Assembly: GCF_000620645.1 (NCBI RefSeq)
Contig: NZ_JIAV01000019.1
Coordinates: forward strand, 62,001 to 126,000
Length of the DNA stretch: 64,000 nucleotides
Reading direction: 5' to 3'
From: Nocardioides sp. URHA0032
GTDB lineage: Bacteria > Actinomycetota > Actinomycetes > Propionibacteriales > Nocardioidaceae
Both the position numbers and the translations under genes were made by a program. The notes under the pieces were generated by a model. That model did no database searches, was not told the DNA's origin, and saw only the letters and a program-made list of their open reading frames with translations. Positions 1-9,210 of the stretch are shown piece by piece. Every line of letters begins with the position of its first letter. Positions within the stretch are counted from its first letter, which is position 1.

Positions 1-2
1 AC

Positions 3-464
3 ACCGACAACACCACGATCTCGGACGTCTCCACGGACCTGGACGGCAAGAAGATCGGCGTCTGCTCCGGCTGCACGTACGAGGCCTTCCTCGACAAGAC
101 CCTGGCGATCAACGGCTTCACCTTCGACTTCGTCATCGACGACGCCGACATCCACGGCTACGACACCGACACGACCGCCCTGCAGGACCTGGCGCTCGGT
201 GACGGCACCCGCCTGGACGCGGTGATCACCTCGCTCACCACGGCGCAGGGCTACGCCGACGCCGGCAACCCGGTCAAGATCGTGGGCGACCCGGTGTTCT
301 ACGAGCCGCTCGCGGTCGCCATCGACAAGTCCGCGGAGCAGGACCCGACGAGCCTGGCCGAGGCGATCGACAAGATCGTCGGCGAGATGCACGACGACGG
401 CACCCTGACCGAGCTCTCCAAGAAGTGGTACGACGGCGTCGACCTCTCCGTGTCGCAGCAGTGA
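3..464 (+). CDS. Amino-acid ABC transporter substrate-binding protein, 3' part only
   Basis: The gene begins before the window; about 153 C-terminal residues are present. The sequence has the bacterial SBP family 3 pattern: a VCSGCTYEAFL segment, a run of 'D..ALGDGTRLDAVITS' residues in the second lobe, the late 'PLAVAIDK' hinge strand, and a final 'IVGEMHDDGTLTELSKKWY' helix. These extracytoplasmic proteins bind polar amino acids or related compounds. The stop overlaps the GTG start of the permease, so the genes are translationally coupled. The ligand cannot be read from the sequence. Confidence 0.88.
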   Translation, partial: TDNTTISDVSTDLDGKKIGVCSGCTYEAFLDKTLAINGFTFDFVIDDADIHGYDTDTTALQDLALGDGTRLDAVITSLTTAQGYADAGNPVKIVGDPVFYEPLAVAIDKSAEQDPTSLAEAIDKIVGEMHDDGTLTELSKKWYDGVDLSVSQQ

Positions 465-1375
465 CCGATCCCGCCGCCCCCGCAGAGTCGCGGATCGAGC
501 GGCTCGCGCTCGCCAGTGCGCGCGTCCCGTTCCGGCTGAAGGTGGCCGCCGTCTGGGTGGTCATCTTCGTGCTGCTCGCGCTGTTCGTGCTCGCTGCCGG
601 CTTCGATCGTGACTGGATCCGCGACAACATCCGGTACATCGCGGGCGGTCTGCGCTACACGCTCATCATGGCGGTCGGCGGCATCGGCATCGCGATCGTG
701 CTGGCCACGTTCGGGGCGCTCGCCCGGCTGTCGCGGAACCCGATCGCGTACGGCGTGGCAGGGTTCTACGTCTCGTTCTTCCGGGGCACGCCGCTGATCG
801 TGCAGATGTTCCTGATCTACCTCGCGCTACCGCCGGTCGGCCGCAACCTGGCCGATCGCTACACCTGGCTGCCCCCGGACTTCGACTCCGTGTTCGTGCT
901 GTCCGCGGCGATGGCCGGCACGTTGGCCCTCGGCCTCAACTACGGCGCGTACATGACCGAGATCTTCCGGGCCGGCATCCAGGCAGTCGCGCTCGGCCAG
1001 TCCGAGGCGGCCGACGCGCTCGGCATGACGCACGCCCAGAAGATGCGCAAGGTGATCCTGCCGCAGGCGTTCCGCGTGATCATCCCCCCGACCGGCAACG
1101 AGTTCATCGCGATGATGAAGGACACGGCCCTGGTCTCGTTCCTCGGTGTGACGATCGCCAGCGCGGAGATCTTCCGGCGGGCCCAGCTGCTCGGGAAGGC
1201 CGACTTCAAGAACCTCGAGGCCTACCTGGCAGCGGCGATCATCTACTGGGCACTCACGGGCATCTTCTCGTTCTTCCAGCGCCGCCTGGAGTCCCGGCTG
1301 GCGCGCGGCTACGTGCGCACGCCGATGAAGGCGATCCCCGTCCAGCCCCACGGCGGCGGAGGAGGAGTCGTATGA
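461..1375 (+). CDS. Polar amino-acid ABC transporter permease (HisM/GlnP type)
   Basis: Inner-membrane subunit of the importer, 304 aa from the GTG that overlaps the preceding TGA. An upstream in-frame start at 425 lies inside the preceding gene and is unlikely. Several hydrophobic spans are visible, starting with '[20 protein letters not shown]'. The cytoplasmic EAA loop that docks the ATPase is clear: 'EAADALGM' followed by '[18 protein letters not shown]'. The '[16 protein letters not shown]' segment is typical of the His/Glu/Gln permease family. The last codons overlap the ATPase start as ATGA. A single permease probably forms a homodimer. Confidence 0.93.
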   Translation: MTDPAAPAESRIERLALASARVPFRLKVAAVWVVIFVLLALFVLAAGFDRDWIRDNIRYIAGGLRYTLIMAVGGIGIAIVLATFGALARLSRNPIAYGVAGFYVSFFRGTPLIVQMFLIYLALPPVGRNLADRYTWLPPDFDSVFVLSAAMAGTLALGLNYGAYMTEIFRAGIQAVALGQSEAADALGMTHAQKMRKVILPQAFRVIIPPTGNEFIAMMKDTALVSFLGVTIASAEIFRRAQLLGKADFKNLEAYLAAAIIYWALTGIFSFFQRRLESRLARGYVRTPMKAIPVQPHGGGGGVV

Positions 1376-2127
1376 CCGACCCGATCGTCCGCATCGAAGG
1401 GCTGCACAAGCGCTTCGGCCACCTCGAGGTCGTCCGGGGCGTGGACCTGGAGGTCCAGCGCGGCGAGGTCGTGGTGATCTTCGGCCGGTCCGGGTCGGGC
1501 AAGTCCACGCTGCTGCGCTGCGTGAACATGATCGAGGACCCGACCGAAGGCACGATCGAGGTGTCCGGGGTCCGTCTCTCCGGCGGCCACCGGACCCGTC
1601 GCAAGCGCCGGCAGATCCGGCAGCTGCGGCTGAAGACCGGGATGGTGTTCCAGCAGTTCAACCTGTTCCCGAACATGACGGTCCTCGACAACGTGATGTG
1701 CGGTCCGGTGAGCGCCGGGCACGGCAAGGACACGGTGATCAAGCAGCAGGCCCTGGAGCTGCTCGACCGGGTCGGCCTGGCCGACAAGGCGGGCGAGCAC
1801 CCGATCCGGCTGTCGGGCGGGCAGCAGCAGCGGGTCGCGATCGCGCGAGCGCTCGCGATGCAGCCGGACGTGATGCTCTTCGACGAGCCGACGTCCTCGC
1901 TCGACCCGGAGCTGACCGGCGAGGTGCTGGCGGTGATGACCTCGCTGGCCACCGACCTGCACATGACGATGATGGTCGTGACCCACGAGATGGGCTTCGC
2001 CCGCGAGGTCGCGGACCGGATGTGCTTCTTCCACGAGGGCCGGATCCTCGAGGAGGGGCCGCCGTCGCAGATCGTCTCGGCGCCGACCCGCCCGGAGACG
2101 AAGACGTTCCTGGACGCGGTGCTCTGA
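1372..2127 (+). CDS. Amino-acid ABC transporter ATP-binding protein (GlnQ type)
   Basis: Cytoplasmic ATPase of the same importer, 251 aa, a normal length for the family. All motifs are intact: Walker A GRSGSGKS at residues 38-45, Q-loop [11 protein letters not shown], signature LSGGQQQR, Walker [13 protein letters not shown] and switch histidine in VTHEMGF. It overlaps the permease by four bases. A 41-base gap with a good GGGAGGG ribosome site then leads to the enzyme genes, so transport and catabolism appear to be one operon. Confidence 0.95.
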   Translation: MTDPIVRIEGLHKRFGHLEVVRGVDLEVQRGEVVVIFGRSGSGKSTLLRCVNMIEDPTEGTIEVSGVRLSGGHRTRRKRRQIRQLRLKTGMVFQQFNLFPNMTVLDNVMCGPVSAGHGKDTVIKQQALELLDRVGLADKAGEHPIRLSGGQQQRVAIARALAMQPDVMLFDEPTSSLDPELTGEVLAVMTSLATDLHMTMMVVTHEMGFAREVADRMCFFHEGRILEEGPPSQIVSAPTRPETKTFLDAVL

Positions 2128-2168
2128 CCTCTGAATATGCTGGCCCACCGGGCCCAGGGAGGGAACCC

Positions 2169-3368
2169 ATGATCAGGACGACGCCGTTCCATGCGCGGCT
2201 CAGCGAGCTCAACGACCAACAGCTCTACACGCACTGGCAGGGCACGCTGTCGCCGATGCGCTACAGCCACGCGCCGAAGCACGAGTACTTCGCGGTCCGC
2301 AACAGCGCCGGCGTCTTCGACACCTCGCCGCTGTACAAGTACGCCGTGACCGGTCCGGACGCGGAGCGGCTGCTCTCGGGTGCGCTGGTCCGCGACATCC
2401 GGACCTGCCGGCCGGGGCAGGCGCAGTACACCGCCTGGTGCGATGACCGCGGCTTCGTCATGCACGACGGCGTGGCGTTCCGGCACTCGACGGACGACTT
2501 CCTGCTCACGGCCGGCCGACCCGCGCTCTCGTGGTTCCAGGAGCTCGCGGCCGGTCTCCGCGTCGAGCTCGAGGACGTCACCGACGACTACGGGATGCTC
2601 GCCGTGCAGGGGCCGCGCTCGCGCGCCGTACTGGCCGAGCTGATGCCCGAGGCGGAGAAGCTCGGCTACTTCGATCACGTGCCAGCGAAGGTCGCGGATG
2701 CCGGTGTCACGCTCTCGCGCACCGGCTACACCGGCGACCTCGGCTTCGAGATCACCGTCCCCGCCGACGACGCGCTCGCCGTGCTGGACGCGGTGCTGGA
2801 GGCCGGCCGGCCGCACAGCATCCGACCGTTCGGCGAGGAGGCGCTGATGACGCTGCGCATCGAGGCCGGGCTGCCTCTCGTGGACGTCGAGTGGCACGAC
2901 GCGCGGCTCGCCTTCAGCGACGCCGACTGCGTGACCCCCAAGGAGCTCGGCTTCGGGTGGATGCTCCGCGGAGTCCGCGACGGCTCCCGCCGGTTCGTCG
3001 GGTCGGACGCGATCCGCCGCGAGCTCGTCGACGGCACCTCGCGCTGGGCGACGACCGGCATCGTCGTCGACCCCGAGGACTGGGACCGGCTGTACCGGGA
3101 GGCGGACCTGTTCCCGCCGAAGTCCGAGCACCCGTGGCCGTACGAGTCCATGGTCCTCGACGAGGACCGGGTGGAGGTCGGCTACTGCACGAGCTTCGTC
3201 TACTCCCCCGTGCTCCAGCGCCACATCGGGATCGCCCGGGTCCGGCCCGACCTCGCCGCCGCCGGCACCGCCCTGCGGCTCGAGCTCGCCATCAACCACC
3301 ACAACACCACGGTGCGGGTCACGACGACCTCGATGCCGTTCTTCGACCCCGAGAGGAAGAAGGCATGA
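2169..3368 (+). CDS. GcvT-like aminomethyltransferase / folate-binding protein
   Basis: 399 aa from the ATG preceded by AGGGAGGG; the open frame extends upstream but only through the ATPase gene. The N-terminal part has the GcvT beta-barrel pattern ('RNSAGVFDTSPLYKYAVTGPDAERLL'), the middle has 'ARTGYTG-LGFEI'-like residues (SRTGYTGDLGFEITVP), and the C-terminal barrel is present. The family transfers one-carbon units from amine, sulfonium or ether methyl groups to tetrahydrofolate, or is a domain of dimethylglycine and sarcosine dehydrogenases. With the flavoprotein directly downstream (ATGA overlap), a demethylating pathway for the imported compound is a reasonable inference. The substrate is unknown. 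Confidence 0.85.
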   Translation: MIRTTPFHARLSELNDQQLYTHWQGTLSPMRYSHAPKHEYFAVRNSAGVFDTSPLYKYAVTGPDAERLLSGALVRDIRTCRPGQAQYTAWCDDRGFVMHDGVAFRHSTDDFLLTAGRPALSWFQELAAGLRVELEDVTDDYGMLAVQGPRSRAVLAELMPEAEKLGYFDHVPAKVADAGVTLSRTGYTGDLGFEITVPADDALAVLDAVLEAGRPHSIRPFGEEALMTLRIEAGLPLVDVEWHDARLAFSDADCVTPKELGFGWMLRGVRDGSRRFVGSDAIRRELVDGTSRWATTGIVVDPEDWDRLYREADLFPPKSEHPWPYESMVLDEDRVEVGYCTSFVYSPVLQRHIGIARVRPDLAAAGTALRLELAINHHNTTVRVTTTSMPFFDPERKKA

Positions 3369-4948
3369 GCCACGAGTACGACGCGATCGTCGTCGGCGGG
3401 GGCCACAACGGGCTCACCCACGCGGCGTACCTCGCCAAGGCGGGCCTGCGCACGCTGGTGCTCGAGAAGAACGACCTCGTGGGTGGTGCGGCCATCACCG
3501 AGGAGCTGCTGCCGGGGTTCAACTTCACGACGTTCTCGTACGCGCTGAGCCTGCTCCGGCCGGAGATCATCCACGAGCTCAACCTGGTCGAGCACGGGTT
3601 CCTCCCGCTGATGATGCCTTCGTCGTTCCACCCCACCGGCGACGGCGACTACCTGCTCTTCGGCGACGACCACGCCCAGAACCTCCAGGAGGTACGCCGG
3701 CACTCGCCGCGCGACGCGGACGCCTACGAGCGCTACCACCGCGACCTGGACCGGGTCTGCCAGGCGATCCGGCCGCTCTTCGACAACGCACCGCCGAACG
3801 TCTTCGGCAACGACCCGGATGACGCGGCCGACGTGAAGTGGCTGATGGACCACCTCGGCGGCATCGACCGCAAGACCATGCACGACGTCGTGCGGCTGCT
3901 GACCGGCAGCGCCAAGGACTGGCTCGACGACTACTTCGAGCACGAGGCGATCAAGGGCTACCACGCCTCCTCGTCGATCATCGGCTCGAAGGTCGGCCCG
4001 ATGTCGCCGGGCTCCGGCCTGGTGCTGCTGTTCCACAAGATGGGCGAGCACGACGGCCACCTCGGCTCGTGGGCGTTCCACAAGGGTGGCAACGGCGGCT
4101 TCACGCAGGTGCTGGCCCGCGCGGCGCAGGCGTACGGCGCCGAGATCCGGCTGGGCGCGCCCGTGACGTCCGTGCTCACCGACGGCGGCCGCGCCGTCGG
4201 CGTCGCGCTCGAGGACGGCACCGAGTTCCGCGCTCAGGTCGTCGTGTCCGCGCTCGACCCCCGGCGTACCTTCCTGGAGCTCGTCGAGCCCCGCGAGCTG
4301 CCGCTCGACCTCGTCGACAACATCCGCCGGATGAAGTTCCGCGGGGTGTCGGCGAAGGTGAACTTCGCCCTCGACGGGCTGCCGGTCTTCCCGGCCCTGC
4401 CGGACACGGTCGACCACTACGGCGGGTTCCTGAACATCGGCCCGACGATCGAGTACATCGAGCGGGCCTTCGACGCCGCGAAGTACGGCTGGTACAGCGA
4501 GCAGCCGTTCATCGACGCCGCGATCCAGTCCGTCGTCGACCCGGACATGGCGCCGCCGGGCAAGCACGTGATGTCCTGCTTCGTCCAGTACGCGCCGTAC
4601 GAGCTGCGCGGCAGCGACTGGGAGACCGAGCGGCAGGCCTTCGGCGACAAGGCACAGGCCGTGCTCGAGTCGCACTTCCCCGGCTTCGGTGACCTGGTGC
4701 TGCACCGGGAGGTCGTGACGCCGGTCGACATCGAGACCCGCACCGGCCTGACCGAGGGCAACATCTTCGCCGGCGAGTTCCTCGCCCCGCAGATGTACTT
4801 CTTCCGGCCGGCACCCGGCTGGAGCCAGTACGCCACGCCGATCGAGGGCTACTACCAGTGCGGCTCCGGCACCCACCCGGGCGGCTGCGTCATCGGCTCG
4901 CCCGGCAGGCTCGCGAGCGCGCGCGTCCTGAAGGACCTCAAGCGGTGA
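3365..4948 (+). CDS. FAD-dependent oxidoreductase, phytoene-desaturase/PYROXD2-like
   Basis: 527 aa starting at the ATG that overlaps the preceding stop. The N-terminus is a Rossmann dinucleotide fold: 'DAIVVGGGHNGLTHAAYLAKAGL' then an acidic end, 'VLEKNDLVGGAA'. The length, the GGxGGFTQVLARAA segment (approximately residues 240-255) and the C-terminal 'GYYQCGSGTHPGGCVIGSPG' flavin motif match the large NAD(P)/FAD superfamily that holds phytoene desaturases and PYROXD2. No carotenoid genes lie nearby, and the position between GcvT-like and LuxR genes argues for an amine or amino-acid oxidase instead. The stop overlaps the GTG of the regulator gene. Confidence 0.85.
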   Translation: MSHEYDAIVVGGGHNGLTHAAYLAKAGLRTLVLEKNDLVGGAAITEELLPGFNFTTFSYALSLLRPEIIHELNLVEHGFLPLMMPSSFHPTGDGDYLLFGDDHAQNLQEVRRHSPRDADAYERYHRDLDRVCQAIRPLFDNAPPNVFGNDPDDAADVKWLMDHLGGIDRKTMHDVVRLLTGSAKDWLDDYFEHEAIKGYHASSSIIGSKVGPMSPGSGLVLLFHKMGEHDGHLGSWAFHKGGNGGFTQVLARAAQAYGAEIRLGAPVTSVLTDGGRAVGVALEDGTEFRAQVVVSALDPRRTFLELVEPRELPLDLVDNIRRMKFRGVSAKVNFALDGLPVFPALPDTVDHYGGFLNIGPTIEYIERAFDAAKYGWYSEQPFIDAAIQSVVDPDMAPPGKHVMSCFVQYAPYELRGSDWETERQAFGDKAQAVLESHFPGFGDLVLHREVVTPVDIETRTGLTEGNIFAGEFLAPQMYFFRPAPGWSQYATPIEGYYQCGSGTHPGGCVIGSPGRLASARVLKDLKR

Positions 4949-5577
4949 CCGACCACGAGGCCCGACCGATCCGGGTGGCCCTGTCCAACGACTACGAGAT
5001 CGCGCTGCTGGGGATCGCCCAGATGCTCGCGCGGCACCCCAGCCAGGTCCAGGTCGTCGACCTGACCACGAACACCGAGATGCAGCACCGCCCCGACGTG
5101 ATCTTGTTCGACACGTTCGGCCGGCTGCCCGACGACGACCGCAAGCTGCGCGCCGTCATCGACCAGAACCCCGCGAAGGTGGTCGTCTACAGCTGGGACG
5201 ACTACCCCGAGGAGGCGGCCCGCCGGGCCGGTGCGGCGGGGTATGTCAGCAAGCGGCTGAGCGCGAACGAGCTGGTCGCCGCCATCGCCGCGATCCACGA
5301 CCGGACGACGGTGGAAGCCGTCGAGCCGGACGGCGAACCCGTCATCACCTGGCCGGGGCAGGCGATCGGGCTCTCGCAGCGAGAGTCGGAGATGCTGGGC
5401 TTCATCACTCGCGGCCTCACCAACGCCGAGATCGCCCGTCGGGCCTACCTCAGCATCAACACCGTGAAGACCTACATCCGCACCGCCTACGCCAAGATCG
5501 GCGTGCGCAACCGCGCCGAGGCGGTCGCGTGGGGGATCCGCAACGGCTTCGAGTCCACGGACGACACGGGCATCTGA
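4945..5577 (+). CDS. Response regulator with LuxR-type HTH
   Basis: 210 aa from the GTG overlapping the oxidoreductase stop. The N-terminal half is a receiver-like domain with a probable phosphoacceptor Asp56 in 'VILFDTFG' and conserved Lys103 in 'YVSKRL'. The usual acidic pair near the N-terminus is reduced to 'SNDYE'. The C-terminal GerE/LuxR domain is canonical: 'LSQRESEMLGFITRGLTNAEIA' and 'LSINTVKTYIRTAYAKIGVRNR'. No histidine kinase is adjacent. As the last gene of the transport and catabolic operon it probably controls that operon. Confidence 0.9.
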   Translation: MTDHEARPIRVALSNDYEIALLGIAQMLARHPSQVQVVDLTTNTEMQHRPDVILFDTFGRLPDDDRKLRAVIDQNPAKVVVYSWDDYPEEAARRAGAAGYVSKRLSANELVAAIAAIHDRTTVEAVEPDGEPVITWPGQAIGLSQRESEMLGFITRGLTNAEIARRAYLSINTVKTYIRTAYAKIGVRNRAEAVAWGIRNGFESTDDTGI

Positions 5578-5599
5578 GACGGCGGTGCGGCCGGTGCCC

Positions 5600-5786
5600 G
5601 TGGCTTTCTGGTCGCGGGTGGTTTCGACCGATAGGCAGCTACGGGAGCGGTGGGTGGGTGGTCTTCGTGGTCTCCCGGCCTGCGGGTCGACGGCTGTGGC
5701 TTGCTGGCCGTGGGTGGTTTCGCCGACAGGGCAGCTACGGGAACGGTGGGTCGGGGGTCGTCGCCGATCCCCGGCTTGCGGGCTTG
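5600..5786 (+). repeat. Two imperfect direct repeats upstream of the 13E12 gene
   Basis: Two copies of a unit of about 90 bp lie 96 bp apart (about 5600-5690 and 5696-5786). Shared words include GTGGCTT(T/G)CTGG, GGGTGGTTTCG, GGCAGCTACGGGA and CGGTGGGT. They fill most of the 327-base gap between the LuxR gene and the HNH gene. Short frames through the repeat translate to obvious duplications, which is a repeat artefact and not a protein. 13E12-type HNH genes are often associated with non-coding repeats of this kind. Confidence 0.6.
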
Positions 5787-5904
5787 CCGTGTCCCTGGGC
5801 CTGTGGAGAGCGGCTCGGAATCGTGACCTGTTCGTTACCCAGGACCCTGTGGAACATGGGGTTCTGGGCCTCTCAGTGTCGGTGGCCGGTGCTTGAGTAG
5901 AGCC

Positions 5905-7086
5905 ATGACAGCGATGGCCACACCTCGACACCGGGTCTCGGTGGCCGTCGCGCACGCCCACTCCGAGATCGATGCGGTCGCCGATGCGTCGGTGTGGTCC
6001 ATGGACGCCGCCGAGACCACCGCGACGCTGATCCAGCTGACCCGGTTGAAGGCGCGGGTGGCCGAGCTCGAGGCCCGGGTGGCCGAGCACGCCGACGACG
6101 AACAGGTCGATACGTGGGCGCACCGGACCCGGCAGACCAAGCCCGTAGTGCTCGGCCAGGTGCGGCTCGGCCAGGCGCTGGTGACCCGGGGCCATGTGCG
6201 GGACGCGCTCGCCGCGGGTGACCTGGTGGTCGAGCAGGCCCGGGTGATCGTCGCCGCGCCGGACCAGCTCCCCGGCGACCTCGACACGACCCTGGTGGAG
6301 AAGGCCGAGCGGCACCTGGTGGCCGCCGGACGCGAGCACACCGCCCCCACCCTGCGGATCCTGGGCAAGCGGCTGATGGACGTGGTCGCCCCCGACCTGG
6401 CGGACGAGTACGAAGCGAAGCAGCTCGCCCGCGAAGAGGCCGACGCGCTGCTGGCCACCACGTTCACGATGGTCGATGACGGGCACGGCAAGTGCCACGG
6501 GAAGTTCACGGTCCCGTCCTTGCACGGTGCCGCGCTGAAGAAGATGCTGCTCGCGATCGCCGCCCCCCAGCACCGCACCGCCACCGACGGCCCCGCAGCC
6601 CCCGGCGCCGGGGTGGTGCCCCGGCCCGGTCGGGAACGCCTGGGGCGGGCGTTCTGCGAGCTCCTCGAGCGCTACCCCGCCCGCCGGCTCCCCCAGACCG
6701 GCGGAATCTCCGCCACCATCGTGGTCACCATGACCCTCGAGGCCCTCGAAGGCCGCCTCGAGCAGGCCGCACTCCTGGACACCGGGGAGAAGATCACCGC
6801 CGCCACCGCCCGCCGGCTGGCCTGCGAGGCCGGCCTGATCCCCGCCGTGCTCGGCGGACGATCCGAGGTCCTCGACCTGGGCCGCACCCGCCGGTTCCAC
6901 ACCAAGGCCCAGCGGACCGCGATCGGGATCCGGGACAAGGGCTGCACCGAGCCGGGCTGCGATTGGCCCCCGGCGATGTGTCACGTCCATCACGACATCC
7001 CGTGGAGCCGCGGCGGACCCACCGACGTCGAGCACGGCAGGCTCCTCTGCCCCAAGCACCACACCAGGTTCCACCGACGAACCTAG
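5905..7086 (+). CDS. DUF222 / 13E12 family HNH endonuclease
   Basis: 393 aa from ATG 5905; a TTG at 5893 in the same frame would add four residues and neither has a strong ribosome site. The N-terminal two thirds is the helical DUF222 region ('VRLGQALVTRGHVRDALAAGDLVVEQARVI', with later 'GGISATIVVTMTLEALEG'). The C-terminus is an intact HNH domain: zinc cysteines in 'CTEPGCDWP', catalytic histidines in 'CHVHHDIPWSRGG', then 'LLCPKHHTRFH'. The protein stops almost directly after the HNH. This actinobacterial multicopy family is thought to be mobile or selfish, with function largely unproven. The repeats just upstream support a mobile origin. Confidence 0.88.
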   Translation: MTAMATPRHRVSVAVAHAHSEIDAVADASVWSMDAAETTATLIQLTRLKARVAELEARVAEHADDEQVDTWAHRTRQTKPVVLGQVRLGQALVTRGHVRDALAAGDLVVEQARVIVAAPDQLPGDLDTTLVEKAERHLVAAGREHTAPTLRILGKRLMDVVAPDLADEYEAKQLAREEADALLATTFTMVDDGHGKCHGKFTVPSLHGAALKKMLLAIAAPQHRTATDGPAAPGAGVVPRPGRERLGRAFCELLERYPARRLPQTGGISATIVVTMTLEALEGRLEQAALLDTGEKITAATARRLACEAGLIPAVLGGRSEVLDLGRTRRFHTKAQRTAIGIRDKGCTEPGCDWPPAMCHVHHDIPWSRGGPTDVEHGRLLCPKHHTRFHRRT

Positions 7087-7308
7087 GCCGATGCTGACGA
7101 GGCCGCGCTCGGTCACGATTGCGCATCCATCGGCGAACGGTTCCGCACCAGTTCCCCGCCGGGACGTGTGCTGCCTACGTCTGGCGGATAAGAAGAAAGG
7201 GTCGCCCCGCCTCGACTGACCACCGGCTGCTGTGGGACGGGCGACGTCGAACGTGCACGGTGGTCGCAGGACGAGGGCCGGTGCCGTGTGCACCGCGCCC
7301 TGGTCGGT

Positions 7309-7326
7309 GCCTGCGCGCGCGCAGGC
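7309..7326. promoter_or_regulatory. 18-bp perfect palindrome upstream of the solute-binding gene
   Basis: GCCTGCGCGCGCGCAGGC is its own reverse complement and lies 34 bases before the ATG of the lipoprotein gene. It could be an operator or a 5' UTR hairpin. Low-complexity GC runs can form such palindromes by chance, so confidence is low. Confidence 0.3.
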
Positions 7327-7360
7327 CGTACGAGCGTGACCTTCTTCCAGGAGTTGGCCC

Positions 7361-9088
7361 ATGAGTCTTCGCAAGCGCATGGTCGCGGTAGGTGCCGCGG
7401 CCGCCCTCGCAGCCGGCCTCGCCGCATGTGGCGGCGGTGGCTCCAGCGGCAACAACGGTTCCCCCCAGTCCGACAAGTCCGGCGGGGACCTCCTCTACTA
7501 CATCTACACGCCGATCGAGCACCTCGATCCCCAGCGCGTGTACGTCGGTCGCGACATCTCCAACCTGACCCGGACCGTCTACCGCTCGCTCGTGGCGTTC
7601 CCCGTCTCCGAGGACCCGGACGTGGCCAACAAGCCGGTCCCCGACCTCGCAACCGACACCGGCACGTCCACCGCGGGCGGCAAGGTCTGGTCGTTCACGG
7701 TCAAGGACGGGGTGACGTGGGAGGACGGGCAGCCCATCACCTGCGAGGACTTCAAGTACGGCGCCTCCCGGGTGTTCGCGACCGACGTGATCACCGGTGG
7801 CCCCAACTACCTGCTCAGCTACCTGGACATCCCGACCGACCCGAAGACCGGGCTGCCGGCGTACGACGGTCCCTACAAGAAGGACGGCCAGCAGTACTTC
7901 GACAAGGCCGTCACGTGCGACGGCAACACCATCACCTACCACTTCAACAAGCCGTGGCCGGACTTCCCGCTGGCGATCGCTGGCCTGCACATGATGGACC
8001 CGTACCGGCAGGACAAGGACCAGGGCGAGCGCTCGAACTACCAGATCTTCTCCAACGGCCCGTACAAGCTCGAGGGCACCTGGAGCAAGAACAAGGGCGG
8101 CACGCTGGTACGCAACACCAACTACGACCCGTCCACGGACACGCCGGACCTGCGCAAGGCCCTGCCGGACTCGATCGAGTTCCAGGTCGGTCTGACGGCG
8201 GAGAACCAGTACGACCGGCTGATCGCCGACACCGACCCCAATGCGGTCACGGGAACGTCCGCGCCACCGGCGTACTACAGCCAGATCGAGGGCGCGGTCG
8301 CAGACCGCTCGGTGCTGGTCGACTCGCCGTACGTCTACTACCTGGTGCCGTACTTCCGCAGCGCCGAGATGAAGAACCTCAAGGTGCGTCAGGCGCTCGC
8401 GCTCGCGACGAACGCCGACGCGTACAACGTGGCACTCGGGGGCGACAAGGCCGGCAAGGTGGCCGAGTCGGTCGTGAACCCCTCCGTGGTCGGCTACCAG
8501 GCGAACCCCGCGTTCGACGGGTCGAACTCGGGTGACACCGCGGCCGCGAAGAAGCTGCTCGAGCAGGCCGGCGTCCCGATGCCGGTGCCGATCAAGTTCA
8601 CCTATCCCTCCAGCGAGACCGCCGACAAGTGGGCGGCCGCGCTGAAGGACACGTGGGACCAGGCCGGCTTCGACACGACGCTCGACGGCCTCGGTGACAC
8701 CTATTACGACGTCATCCAGAAGCCCGACAAGGACTCCGACGTGATGTGGGGCGGCTGGGGCGCCGACTGGCCCTCGGCGATCACGGTGACGCCTCCGCTG
8801 TTCGACAGCCGCCCGAACCTGACGTCGGCCTCCGACGGACAGGACTACGGCGCCTACGACAGCCCCGCGTTCAACAAGCTGGTCGACGAGGCCCAGCACG
8901 CGGCCGACCTGGACACGCAGACCGCCGCCCTGCAGAAGGCCGACATCCAGCTCGGCAAGGACGTCGCCTACATCCCGCTCAGCGTCGCGCGGTTCTACAT
9001 GCTGCACGGCTCCAAGGTGACGAACTTCGTTGCCACCCCGGCGTCGAACGGCTATCCCGACCTCGGCGCCATCGGCGTCCAGAGCTGA
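7361..9088 (+). CDS. ABC transporter substrate-binding lipoprotein, family 5 (peptide/nickel type)
   Basis: 575 aa. The N-terminus is a lipoprotein signal: basic MSLRKR, a hydrophobic alanine-rich stretch and a lipobox ending LAAC, so Cys22 or so would be acylated and the protein anchored outside the membrane. The mature part has the family 5 SBP layout ('SFTVKDGVTWEDGQPITCEDFKY', 'NGPYKLEGTW', 'LKVRQALALATNADAYN', 'MWGGWGADWPSA'). These proteins bind peptides, nickel complexes, sugars or other solutes. No permease or ATPase gene is adjacent, so it is an orphan in this window. A strong hairpin follows the stop. Confidence 0.92.
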   Translation: MSLRKRMVAVGAAAALAAGLAACGGGGSSGNNGSPQSDKSGGDLLYYIYTPIEHLDPQRVYVGRDISNLTRTVYRSLVAFPVSEDPDVANKPVPDLATDTGTSTAGGKVWSFTVKDGVTWEDGQPITCEDFKYGASRVFATDVITGGPNYLLSYLDIPTDPKTGLPAYDGPYKKDGQQYFDKAVTCDGNTITYHFNKPWPDFPLAIAGLHMMDPYRQDKDQGERSNYQIFSNGPYKLEGTWSKNKGGTLVRNTNYDPSTDTPDLRKALPDSIEFQVGLTAENQYDRLIADTDPNAVTGTSAPPAYYSQIEGAVADRSVLVDSPYVYYLVPYFRSAEMKNLKVRQALALATNADAYNVALGGDKAGKVAESVVNPSVVGYQANPAFDGSNSGDTAAAKKLLEQAGVPMPVPIKFTYPSSETADKWAAALKDTWDQAGFDTTLDGLGDTYYDVIQKPDKDSDVMWGGWGADWPSAITVTPPLFDSRPNLTSASDGQDYGAYDSPAFNKLVDEAQHAADLDTQTAALQKADIQLGKDVAYIPLSVARFYMLHGSKVTNFVATPASNGYPDLGAIGVQS

Positions 9089-9124
9089 CCGCCCCCGACG
9101 GACAGCTGCCTCCGGTCCCCCCGG

Positions 9125-9160
9125 GTCGTCGCCTCCCGACCGTGGTCGGGAGGCGGCGAC
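9125..9160. terminator. Strong bidirectional hairpin terminator between convergent genes
   Basis: A 16-bp stem (one G-U pair when transcribed rightwards) with a 4-base CGTG loop: arms 9125-9140 and 9145-9160, core GCCTCCCGAC / GTCGGGAGGC. It sits between the stops of the lipoprotein gene and the oppositely oriented DMT exporter. There is no U-tract, which is usual for actinobacterial terminators. Confidence 0.8.
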
Positions 9161-9210
9161 CTGTGCGGGCGATCGCGTCGCCAGAGGCTGCGCGGGTCGC
9201 GGTCGCCCGG

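Noticed and set aside
1254..3302. Long minus-strand open frame of 682 codons
   Set aside because: It runs antisense through the ABC and GcvT-like genes, is rich in Arg/Pro/His/Gly typical of high-GC shadow frames, and has no family motif.
5585..5896. Short plus-strand frame of 103 codons with internal duplication
   Set aside because: Its duplication simply mirrors the DNA repeat at 5600-5786 and there is no ribosome site.
4852..7476. Minus-strand open frame of 874 codons over the 13E12 gene
   Set aside because: The opposite strand carries a clear DUF222-HNH protein; the reverse frame is a compositional shadow that includes the translated direct repeat.
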